From a candidate division GN15 bacterium (GTDB lineage Bacteria > Zixibacteria > MSB-5A5 > GN15 > FEB-12): a stretch of 29,044 nucleotides of DNA. The notes below the pieces were generated by a model. The model was given only the letters and a program-made list of their open reading frames with translations. It was not told the DNA's origin and made no database searches. Location of the stretch: NCBI GenBank assembly GCA_014729205.1, contig WJKG01000068.1, positions 1-29,044 of the forward strand. The letters run 5' to 3'. The position numbers and the translations under genes were made by a program. Positions 15,240-21,619 of this stretch are shown piece after piece. Each line of letters starts with the position of its first letter. Positions within the stretch are counted from its first letter, which is position 1.

Positions 15240-15467
15240 ATGATTCCACTGATTCGCACACACAGGATTCTGCCGGGGATGGCGACGGTTTTCGAGACTC
15301 TGGTTGAGTTGTTGGTTCCGACAGCCACCGCGATAACGCAATGGGGCCGCGGCGTGGCCATGGCAGTCAGGGGTGTCCTTAAGGGGCGAATCAGGAATCT
15401 GGCAACCCGATATGCATCCGGACGCACGGTCCGGGTGCACGTCGGGCTCATAACAGGAGTGGACTAA
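15240..15467 (+). CDS. Small ORF in the flbD position (diverged or decaying FlbD?)
   Basis: The frame encodes 75 residues and sits 5 nt after flgE. Its TAA shares one base with the fliL ATG (TAATG), so the gene-to-gene packing is that of a real operon member. In many flagellar operons this slot between flgE and motAB/fliL is flbD. The start (Met-Ile-Pro-Leu-Ile-Arg) resembles the Met-Ile-x-Leu-x-Arg start of FlbD, and a Leu-Val-Glu...Pro...Thr-x-Ile-Thr...Gly stretch is loosely similar, but spacing differs and the protein is unusually basic. No good SD is visible; AGAGATAA lies within the flgE end. It could be a diverged FlbD, a decayed copy, or an unrelated frame filling a 232-nt spacer. Confidence 0.4.
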   Translation: MIPLIRTHRILPGMATVFETLVELLVPTATAITQWGRGVAMAVRGVLKGRIRNLATRYASGRTVRVHVGLITGVD

Positions 15468-16063
15468 TGGCTGACGAAGAACAGACCATGGTTGACGGCG
15501 CCGAAGGCGGCGAGGATACACCAAAGAAGGGACCGAACAAGCTGATCCTGTTCGGTGGAATCGGTGTCGTCGCGATCGTTATCGGCATCGTTCTGGCCCT
15601 GTTCGTCATCGCACCGATGACCTCGGGTGGCGGCGATCAGGCTGATGCCGAGCCGGCTGCCGAGGAGAGTTCGCACGGCGGACATGGAGAGTCCGAGGAG
15701 GCGGACCATGGCGGTGGTCACGGTGGAAGCGACGACGGACATGGCGGGAGTGGTGGTGCCAAGGGGAATATCTATTCCATCGACAATATCATCATCAACC
15801 CGGCGGGTACCGGCGGTTCCCGGTTCTTGTCGACCTCGATCAGTTTCGAGCTTGGTTCGAGCAACCTGGCGAAGGACTTCGAGGCCAAGGACGTAGTGAT
15901 TCGCGATGCCCTGATTACGATTCTGTCGTCGAAGACGGTTACCCAGTTGACCAACCCGAAGCAGCGCGAGATTACCCGTTATCAGATTCGCAAGCGGGTA
16001 GCGCAGTTGCTGGAGACCGAGGATATCGAGGGAGTGTATTACACCGACTTCGTGTTGCAATAG
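15467..16063 (+). CDS. fliL: Flagellar basal-body-associated protein FliL
   Basis: FliL is a single-pass inner-membrane protein that surrounds and supports the stator at the basal body. The 198-residue protein has an acidic cytosolic start, one transmembrane helix at ~26-49, a periplasmic linker and a C-terminal FliL domain from ~100, with Ser-Ile-Asp-Asn-Ile-Ile-Ile-Asn-Pro-Ala-Gly-Thr and Arg-Phe-Leu-Ser-Thr-Ser-Ile-Ser. Typically conserved Arg-Asp and Ile-Ile-Ser-like positions follow as Arg-Asp-Ala-Leu-Ile-Thr-Ile-Leu-Ser. The linker (~65-97) is unusual: Gly/Ser/Asp/Glu-rich with His70, His73, His81, His85 and His92. AGGAG at 15455-15459 is the SD. motA and motB, which often precede fliL, are absent here. 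Confidence 0.92.
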   Translation: MADEEQTMVDGAEGGEDTPKKGPNKLILFGGIGVVAIVIGIVLALFVIAPMTSGGGDQADAEPAAEESSHGGHGESEEADHGGGHGGSDDGHGGSGGAKGNIYSIDNIIINPAGTGGSRFLSTSISFELGSSNLAKDFEAKDVVIRDALITILSSKTVTQLTNPKQREITRYQIRKRVAQLLETEDIEGVYYTDFVLQ

Positions 16064-16087
16064 GACTGACAACAGCGAGGGAATGAC

Positions 16088-17083
16088 GTGGCCAAGATTC
16101 TGTCACAGGACGAGATTGATGCACTATTGACGACAGTGTCATCGGGCGATCAACAAGACTCGGAGGAGAGTGTTGATGATGAGAAGCTCCGATCGATAGT
16201 CGCCTATGATTTCAAGCACCCCAACCGTGTCTCCAAGGACCAGATCCGGACGCTGGAGAACATGCATGACAACTTCGCCGGGCACTACGGTTCGACGTTG
16301 TCGGCGGTGCTGCGATCGATAGTCGATGTTGATCTGGTTTCGGTTGACCAGATCACGTACTCGGAGTTCATCATGTCACTGGTGACGCCATCGTGCACCT
16401 ATACCCTCAAGGCGCCACCGCTGGATGGACTGTCACTGATCGACTTCAACCCGACGCTGACGTTTTCGCTGATCGACCGCATGTTTGGCGGCCACGGCAA
16501 GATTCTGGAGTCGGAGCGAGAGCTGACGGGGATCGAGCGTTCGACCCTGGGTCGTATGGTGAGCAAGCTGTACCGCGACCTGGAGAAGGCGTGGGAGCAT
16601 ATTGTAAACGTGGAGATCGAGCAGATCTCCTTCGATAATAACCCGCAGTTCATCCAGATCGTGCCACCCGGTGAGACGGTGGTCGTGGTGTCCTTCCAGG
16701 TGAAGATGTTCCAGGCGACCGGCCTTTTGACCATCTGCTACCCGTACGTAGCCCTGGAACCGGTGATCACGAAGCTCTCGGCGCAGAACTGGATTGACGC
16801 TACCAAGAAGAAGAGTGAGGGAAAGGACCGCTCGGTCAACGAGCGCAACCTGCAGCTGATTTCGGCCGATGTGTCCGCCGAGCTGTCTCGCGAGGCGATC
16901 AAGATGCGTGACTTCCTGTCTTTGCGCAAGGGCGATGTAATCCCGTGCGGAAAACGTATCAACGAGCCGATGGTAGTTTCGGTTAACGAGAAACGCAAGT
17001 ATTTGGCCCACCCGGGTCTCTCCGGAAAACACCGGGCGGTGCAGATTATAGAAGAGTGTGATCAGAGAGCCAAGGAGAGCTAA
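16088..17083 (+). CDS. fliM: Flagellar motor switch protein FliM
   Basis: FliM is the middle component of the C-ring; it binds CheY-P and joins FliG to FliN to set rotation direction. The 331-residue protein has the N-terminal Leu-Ser-Gln-Asp-Glu-Ile-Asp-Ala-Leu-Leu CheY-binding peptide (residues 4-13). The CheC-like middle domain follows (~45-240), with Gly-Gly-His-Gly-Lys near 136 where most FliM have Gly-Gly-x-Gly. The C-terminal SpoA domain is at ~260-325, containing Arg-Lys-Gly-Asp-Val-Ile. Start is GTG 16088 after GAGGGA at 16077-16082; an out-of-frame ATG at 16083 is ignored. An intact CheY-binding peptide implies a chemotaxis system elsewhere. fliN follows after 3 nt. Confidence 0.95.
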   Translation: MAKILSQDEIDALLTTVSSGDQQDSEESVDDEKLRSIVAYDFKHPNRVSKDQIRTLENMHDNFAGHYGSTLSAVLRSIVDVDLVSVDQITYSEFIMSLVTPSCTYTLKAPPLDGLSLIDFNPTLTFSLIDRMFGGHGKILESERELTGIERSTLGRMVSKLYRDLEKAWEHIVNVEIEQISFDNNPQFIQIVPPGETVVVVSFQVKMFQATGLLTICYPYVALEPVITKLSAQNWIDATKKKSEGKDRSVNERNLQLISADVSAELSREAIKMRDFLSLRKGDVIPCGKRINEPMVVSVNEKRKYLAHPGLSGKHRAVQIIEECDQRAKES

Positions 17084-17086
17084 CGA

Positions 17087-17824
17087 ATGAGCGACGAAGA
17101 GAAGATGGATCTTCCCGAGGACGAGCAGTCGTCTGAAGATCAGGCTGACCAGCCATTGGATGCGGCTGGTGGCGATGATCCCGGTGCTGCCGGAGGCGGC
17201 GAGGCGGACGTTCCCGACGACGCCGATTCCGAGGCACCACCCGACGAAGCCGGTGCTGCGGATGCCGGTGAAGCCCCTGAGGTCGCCGGAGACGAGCGGT
17301 CACAAGAGCAGATCGATGCCGACGAGGCTGCCCTGGCGGCGGCCGTAGCAGCCGAAGGCGAGAAAGGGGAGGATGACGACAAGGTCGTCAACGACGATGA
17401 CGTGCCCGAAGAAGATGCCGAGGCAGCTATGCTGGCTATGCTGGATGACCTGCCACAGGACGAATCCGGGACACCACCGGATGATATAGATTTCGGCGGC
17501 ACCGACGTTTCCGACGCCAAATTCCAGCAGTTGTCGCAACCGGCCGGTTCCGGTGAAACGCGCAGTATCGAGATGCTGCTCGATGTGAGCCTCCCGATCT
17601 CGATCGAACTGGGCCGTACGCGCATGGCAATTGCCGATATCCTGGCGCTGGGTCCCGGATCGGTGGTCGAGCTGAGCAAGCTGGCTGGTGAACCGGTGGA
17701 CCTGATGGTCAACCAGAAGATCGTGGCCAAGGGCGAGGTGGTGGTGATCGATGAGAATTTCGGCGTACGTATCACGCAGTTGGTCACGCCGGAGGAAAGG
17801 CTGAAGATCCTTGGTGAAATGTAG
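17087..17824 (+). CDS. fliN: Flagellar motor switch protein FliN with long acidic extension
   Basis: FliN forms the base of the C-ring and docks the FliH-FliI export complex. Of 245 residues, only the last ~90 are the conserved SpoA domain: Leu-Leu-Asp-Val-Ser-Leu-Pro-Ile-Ser-Ile-Glu-Leu-Gly-Arg-Thr, then Leu-Gly-Pro-Gly-Ser-Val-Val-Glu-Leu, Glu-Pro-Val-Asp-Leu-Met-Val-Asn and a closing Gly-Val-Arg-Ile-Thr-Gln-Leu-Val. The first ~155 are Asp/Glu/Ala/Gly/Pro-rich and strongly acidic, and contain no CheC domain that would make it FliY. Most FliN are 90-140 residues. ATG 17087 lies 3 nt after fliM, and the end overlaps fliO. Confidence 0.93.
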   Translation: MSDEEKMDLPEDEQSSEDQADQPLDAAGGDDPGAAGGGEADVPDDADSEAPPDEAGAADAGEAPEVAGDERSQEQIDADEAALAAAVAAEGEKGEDDDKVVNDDDVPEEDAEAAMLAMLDDLPQDESGTPPDDIDFGGTDVSDAKFQQLSQPAGSGETRSIEMLLDVSLPISIELGRTRMAIADILALGPGSVVELSKLAGEPVDLMVNQKIVAKGEVVVIDENFGVRITQLVTPEERLKILGEM

Positions 17825-18404
17825 CAGCCCCAAGCGCCGCGCGCTGGTCATGACGGTGGTGATCATTGTCGCCTCGTTGATCGGACTGGTTGCGATCGAT
17901 ATCGCCCCGGGAGCGCGTCAGGACACCGAAGTGGAGGCCTCGTTGCTGACACCCCAGGCGGGAGATGGCACGGTCGGGCCGGCCAAGAAGTTGACGCCCA
18001 CCGAAGGACTGACCGGCAACGCGTGGCCATCGATCATCAAAATGATCAGCGCCCTGTGCCTGGTCGTGTTTGCCATTTACGGCACGATCTGGCTGCTGAA
18101 ACGATTGACCACGAAGGGACGTCGGCGGTCCGGACAGGGACTGCTGGAAGTGGTTGAGACCGCTTACCTGGGACCGAAGAAGACGGTGTCGCTGGTGCGA
18201 GTGGCGGGGAAGTCGGTGTTGATTGGCTCCACCGACAACCAGATTTCGATGCTGACCGAACTGAGCGAGGACGAGACCGCGGCGGCCCTGAGCGAGCCGA
18301 GTGCCGAGCCGGCCGAGGATGCGTTCAAGGACTTGCTCGGCGTGGCCAGCAAGAAGGTGAAGAGTTTTGCGATGGGCAGACGACGGGCGGCCCTCGAAGG
18401 ATAG
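17811..18404 (+). CDS. fliO: Flagellar biosynthesis protein FliO
   Basis: FliO is a small membrane protein that helps assemble the FliP ring of the export gate. The 197-residue frame has an N-terminal hydrophobic helix (~12-31), a short periplasmic stretch, a second helix at ~75-98 ending Trp-Leu-Leu-Lys-Arg-Leu, and a cytosolic beta-rich FliO domain with Leu-Leu-Glu-Val-Val-Glu-Thr...Leu-Gly-Pro-Lys-Lys-Thr-Val-Ser-Leu-Val and a Leu-Ile-Gly-Ser-Thr-Asp-Asn motif; a helical tail follows. Start is either TTG 17811 or GTG 17814, both inside fliN, with GGAGGAAAGG at 17791-17800 upstream. An 83-nt spacer with two hairpins separates it from fliP. Confidence 0.85.
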   Translation: MVKCSSPKRRALVMTVVIIVASLIGLVAIDIAPGARQDTEVEASLLTPQAGDGTVGPAKKLTPTEGLTGNAWPSIIKMISALCLVVFAIYGTIWLLKRLTTKGRRRSGQGLLEVVETAYLGPKKTVSLVRVAGKSVLIGSTDNQISMLTELSEDETAAALSEPSAEPAEDAFKDLLGVASKKVKSFAMGRRRAALEG

Positions 18405-18420
18405 ACCTGTCATGGGAACG

Positions 18421-18468
18421 CCTCGGCCAGTTGTCGAGGCTAACGCGAACAACATGGGATGTTGTCGC
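18421..18468 (+). promoter_or_regulatory. Two tandem hairpins between fliO and fliP
   Basis: CCTCG (18421-18425) pairs with CGAGG (18435-18439). Immediately after, 18445-18455 pairs with 18459-18468 to make a 10-bp stem with a single bulged A and a GGG loop. The second hairpin ends 3 nt before the fliP SD (AAGGTG at 18472-18477). No T-run follows, so this is not an intrinsic terminator; RNA processing, stability or translational control are possible roles. Confidence 0.5.
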
Positions 18469-18487
18469 AACAAGGTGAATATAGGAT

Positions 18488-19240
18488 ATGAAACGCCTGA
18501 TCAGACTGATCGGTCTGACGGTCCTGTTGCTGACGCTGTGCAGCGCGGTGGCCGACGCCCAGACCATGCCGAAGATATCGGTTGAAGTTGGTGAAACCGA
18601 GGACGCCTCGGATCTCTCAACAACCCTGCAAATCATCATCCTGATGACGGTGCTGTCGCTGGCGCCGGCCATCCTGATCATGACCACGTCATTCATACGC
18701 ATGGCGGTGGTGCTGTCGTTCCTCCGTCACGCTATGGGTACCCACCAGATGCCTCCGAACCAGTTGTTGGTGGCGCTGGCACTGATACTGACCTTCTTCG
18801 TGATGTCGCCGGTGTTCAACGAGGCATACAACGAAGGGGTTAAGCCGTATCTGGAGGAGCAGATCGAGGGAGACGAGGCGTACGAGAAGACCGTCAAACC
18901 GTTCCGCGAGTTCATGCTCTCGCAGACGCGCGAGAAAGACCTGGCGCTGTTTGTCGATATCGCCGGGATGGAGCAGCCGAACAATGCACAGGAGATTCCA
19001 TTGCAGGTGCTGGTGCCGGGGTTCGTCATCAGTGAGCTTCGTGCCGCCTTCCAGATCGCTTTCGTGCTGTTCGTGCCGTTTCTGGTGATCGACATGGTGG
19101 TTGCCTCGGTGTTGATGTCGATGGGTATGATGATGTTGCCGCCGATCATTGTGTCGCTGCCATTCAAGATACTGTTGTTCGTGCTCGTCGACGGCTGGTA
19201 CCTGGTGGTGAAATCGCTGGTAGAGTCATTTCAGGTGTAG
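18488..19240 (+). CDS. fliP: Flagellar export gate protein FliP
   Basis: FliP forms the pentameric core of the type III export gate with FliQ and FliR. The 250-residue protein begins with a cleavable signal peptide (~1-24, ending Ala-Asp-Ala), as is usual for FliP. The family signature follows (Met-Thr-Thr-Ser-Phe-Ile-Arg-Met-Ala-Val-Val-Leu-Ser-Phe-Leu-Arg at ~65-80, then Pro-Pro-Asn-Gln). The second half holds Phe-Val-Ile-Ser-Glu-Leu-Arg-Ala-Ala-Phe-Gln-Ile and the membrane hairpin with Gly-Met-Met-Met-Leu-Pro-Pro. Four hydrophobic segments are visible. Start ATG 18488 has AAGGTG 10 nt upstream. fliQ follows after 15 nt. Confidence 0.96.
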   Translation: MKRLIRLIGLTVLLLTLCSAVADAQTMPKISVEVGETEDASDLSTTLQIIILMTVLSLAPAILIMTTSFIRMAVVLSFLRHAMGTHQMPPNQLLVALALILTFFVMSPVFNEAYNEGVKPYLEEQIEGDEAYEKTVKPFREFMLSQTREKDLALFVDIAGMEQPNNAQEIPLQVLVPGFVISELRAAFQIAFVLFVPFLVIDMVVASVLMSMGMMMLPPIIVSLPFKILLFVLVDGWYLVVKSLVESFQV

Positions 19241-19255
19241 CGTAAGGAGAGGATT

Positions 19256-19525
19256 ATGACTGCGCAGATGGTGGTTACAATAGGGCGCGAAGCACTGATG
19301 ACGACGCTGATGGTCGCCGGACCAATGTTGTTGTTCGCGCTGGTCGTGGGGCTGCTGATATCGATCTTCCAGGCCGTAACCCAGATCAACGAGATGACCC
19401 TGACGTTCGTGCCGAAGATCCTGGCGGTGGCACTGGCCCTGCTGATCTTCCTGCCCTGGATGATCAACCGCATGACCGATTTCACCAATCACCTGGTGGA
19501 TATGATCCCGATGCTGGTCGGGTAG
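19256..19525 (+). CDS. fliQ: Flagellar export gate protein FliQ
   Basis: FliQ winds around the FliP/FliR core of the export gate. The 89-residue protein has the standard two transmembrane helices (~15-38 and ~55-72). The conserved loop between them is Ser-Ile-Phe-Gln-Ala-Val-Thr-Gln-Ile-Asn-Glu-Met-Thr-Leu-Thr-Phe-Val-Pro-Lys, the clearest family marker. Length is exactly typical. AAGGAGAGG lies 3-11 nt before the ATG. It is the last gene before the only long gap in the cluster. Confidence 0.96.
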   Translation: MTAQMVVTIGREALMTTLMVAGPMLLFALVVGLLISIFQAVTQINEMTLTFVPKILAVALALLIFLPWMINRMTDFTNHLVDMIPMLVG

Positions 19526-19742
19526 GAGTGTTTTGCGGGATTTCCCATTAATAGGGGCAATTGAACGAATTTCCACCATTGCCTGGTAAACTTTTCCGCA
19601 GCCGGAGGGCGGGTCGGGGGCCAATTATCTTACCGATTTCATAACGCATTACACCGCAGGAACTTACAGCGCATCAATATCCCGTTTCAATCTGGCACAC
19701 AATTTGAAACAGTAATAAGTCGATTGACCCGAATTGTAAGGA
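19526..19742. other. 217-nt gap between fliQ and fliR
   Basis: No gene is seen. GGCAAT (19556-19561) and ATTGCC (19578-19583) can pair across a 16-nt loop. The stretch from ~19600 to 19622 is G-rich and the rest AT-richer than its neighbours. A sigma-54-like element lies at 19693-19708. The gap divides the flagellar cluster into two probable transcription units. Confidence 0.6.
19684..19710 (+). promoter_or_regulatory. Sigma-54-like element before fliR, inside an inverted repeat
   Basis: TGGCAC at 19693-19698 gives the -24 GG (19694-19695), and exactly 10 bp later lies TTTGA in place of TTGC, so the -12 dinucleotide is GA rather than GC (19706-19707). A perfect 7-bp inverted repeat, GTTTCAA (19684-19690) and TTGAAAC (19704-19710), flanks the -24 and covers the -12. 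Transcription would start near 19718, 25 nt before fliR. Confidence 0.4.
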
Positions 19743-20537
19743 ATGGATGCCTTGTTCGAGTTTCTAAACTTCACCGCGGCCAAGCTGCAAACCCTGATGC
19801 TGATCATGATGCGCGGCTCGGGCCTTTTCATTCTGGCGCCGATAGTGGGCGCGCGCCAGGTGCCGGTGCTGATTCGGGTTGGTCTGTTGGTGTTGTTGTC
19901 GCTAACCCTGGTGCCCGTGGTGGCCGAGAGCACAGCGGTCGCCACCTCGCTGGCTGAGCTGGCGGTACTGGCGCTGAAAGAAATCCTGGTGGGAGTACTG
20001 ATCGGGCTGTTCTTCATTTTCATTTTCTTCGCAGCCAAGATGGCCGGCGGTCTGGTGGGATACCAGATCGGCTTTGCTATCGCGGTCCAGCTCGACCCGA
20101 CCTCAGGAGACCAGGTGTCGCTGATCGGCCGTTTCTGGGATTTGATGGCGTCACTGATCTTCATCGCAATCAGCGGACATCATTTGATCATCCATGCCTT
20201 TGCTGACAGTTACGCGGTCATACCTCCCGGCGCTGTTGCCTTGAGCGGCACGGTGGGAGAGATGGTCATGAGATACTCGGCCTATGTCTTCGTGCTGGCC
20301 CTGAAGATGGCCGCCCCGGTGCTGGTGACGCTGTTCCTGACAGATGTGTCGCTGGGCACGGTGGCGAAGACAATGCCGACCATGAATGTGTTCTTTGTCG
20401 GTTTCCCGATCAAGATCGGCGTGGGCATGCTGACGATTGCCCTGGCGCTGCCGCTGTTCTCGTACGTGCTGCAGCGCGCGATCGATTTTCTGGACGGGGA
20501 ACTTCGAACCCTGATGATGGCCCTGGGCCAGGCCTGA
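19743..20537 (+). CDS. fliR: Flagellar export gate protein FliR
   Basis: FliR completes the FliPQR export channel as a single copy and contacts FlhB. The 264-residue protein has six hydrophobic segments and the family blocks Met-Leu-Ile-Met-Met-Arg...Ala-Pro-Ile-Val-Gly-Ala-Arg-Gln-Val-Pro near residues 19-42, Gly-Tyr-Gln-Ile-Gly-Phe-Ala near 106, and Pro-Thr-Met-Asn-Val-Phe-Phe-Val-Gly-Phe-Pro-Ile-Lys-Ile near 216. The ATG at 19743 directly abuts the only SD-like sequence (TAAGGA, 19737-19742), which is too close. A TTG at codon 4 (19752) would have 9-nt spacing and may be the true start. flhB follows after 10 nt. Confidence 0.94.
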   Translation: MDALFEFLNFTAAKLQTLMLIMMRGSGLFILAPIVGARQVPVLIRVGLLVLLSLTLVPVVAESTAVATSLAELAVLALKEILVGVLIGLFFIFIFFAAKMAGGLVGYQIGFAIAVQLDPTSGDQVSLIGRFWDLMASLIFIAISGHHLIIHAFADSYAVIPPGAVALSGTVGEMVMRYSAYVFVLALKMAAPVLVTLFLTDVSLGTVAKTMPTMNVFFVGFPIKIGVGMLTIALALPLFSYVLQRAIDFLDGELRTLMMALGQA

Positions 20538-20547
20538 GGAATTCGCT

Positions 20548-21618
20548 GTGGCTGATCGGGACTTTCAAGAGAGAACTGAGAAGGCAACTCCCCGGCAACG
20601 GGAGAGAGCGCGCGACGAAGGCAAGGTAGCCAAGTCGCAGGAGCTCAACGCCGCCGCCATTATCACGCTGGGTTTTCTGACCCTGTACATGGTGGGACCC
20701 AACCTGGCCAACCAGGTCTGGGGGTTCATGAGCTACACCTTCTCCAATGCACCGTCGATCGTAGCCCAGGATCCGACGTTCGTGACGCTGTTCCAGGGCA
20801 GCATGTACAAGTTCTTCATGATGCTGCTGCCGATGTTCGCGGTGCTGCTGGTGGTTGCGTTCGGTATCAACGTGGCCCAGATCGGGTTCAAGATCAGCTC
20901 CAAGGCGATGGAGCCCAAGTTCGATAAGTTGGATATCATCAAAGGTGCCAAGCGCCTGTTTTCGCTGCGCTCGCTGGTGCAGCTTCTGCGCGACACGCTC
21001 AAGCTGATCATCATTGCGGTCGTGGCCTACTTTTCGGTCAAGAGCGAGTTCGCCGGGTTTTTCCTGCTGGCCGATATGAACACCAACCAGATCGCGGGAA
21101 CGATGGGGACGCTGGCGGTAACGCTGGCTTTGAAGATCGGTGGCGCGTATCTGGCGATCGCCTTCTTGGACTACATGTACCAGCGCTACGATTTCGAGAA
21201 GTCCATCCGCATGTCCAAGCAGGAAGTCAAAGAGGAGCACAAGGACACCGAGGGTAACCCGCAGATGAAAGGCCGTCTTCGCCAGGTGGCCCGCGAGATG
21301 TCGCAGGGTCGACAGATGAAGGCGGTCCCGGATGCGGATGTAGTGATCAAGAACCCGACTCACCTGGCGGTGGCGCTCAAGTATGACGCGACTGAAGGTA
21401 TGGCGCCGATGGTGGTAGCCAAGGGTGAGCGCCTCATAGCGCAGCGCATAATCAAGATCGCCGAAGCGAACGATGTACCGGTGATTGAGGATAAGCCGTT
21501 GGCCCGCGCCCTGTTCAAGATGTGCGAGGTGGGGCAGATGGTGCCGGCGAACCTGTATCGCGCGGTGGCCGAGGTCCTGGCGTATGTCTACAAGCTCAAA
21601 GGAAAGGTGATCAAGTAA
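20548..21618 (+). CDS. flhB: Flagellar export switch protein FlhB
   Basis: FlhB is the export-gate component that decides between rod/hook and filament substrates. The 356-residue protein has a cytosolic start with Glu-Lys-Ala-Thr-Pro and Glu-Gly-Lys-Val-Ala-Lys-Ser-Gln-Glu, four transmembrane helices (~30-50, ~88-110, ~145-165, ~185-205) and a cytosolic domain with the self-cleaving Asn269-Pro-Thr-His272 motif, so autoproteolysis should be intact. GTG 20548 is supported by GAGGA at 20536-20540. It is separated from flhA by one base. Together with the FliK C-terminal domain encoded in the same window, the full hook-length switch pair is present. Confidence 0.96.
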   Translation: MADRDFQERTEKATPRQRERARDEGKVAKSQELNAAAIITLGFLTLYMVGPNLANQVWGFMSYTFSNAPSIVAQDPTFVTLFQGSMYKFFMMLLPMFAVLLVVAFGINVAQIGFKISSKAMEPKFDKLDIIKGAKRLFSLRSLVQLLRDTLKLIIIAVVAYFSVKSEFAGFFLLADMNTNQIAGTMGTLAVTLALKIGGAYLAIAFLDYMYQRYDFEKSIRMSKQEVKEEHKDTEGNPQMKGRLRQVAREMSQGRQMKAVPDADVVIKNPTHLAVALKYDATEGMAPMVVAKGERLIAQRIIKIAEANDVPVIEDKPLARALFKMCEVGQMVPANLYRAVAEVLAYVYKLKGKVIK

Positions 21619-21619
21619 C

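Noticed and set aside
13819..15261. 480-codon minus-strand frame opposite flgE
   Set aside because: A shadow frame of a clear hook gene; no family resemblance and no SD or promoter context.
19428..19443. TGGCAC-N5-TGCT with GG-10-GC spacing inside fliQ
   Set aside because: It fits the sigma-54 pattern, but the bases encode conserved Val-Ala-Leu-Ala-Leu-Leu codons of the second FliQ helix, so chance from codon use is likely. The gap element downstream is the better candidate.
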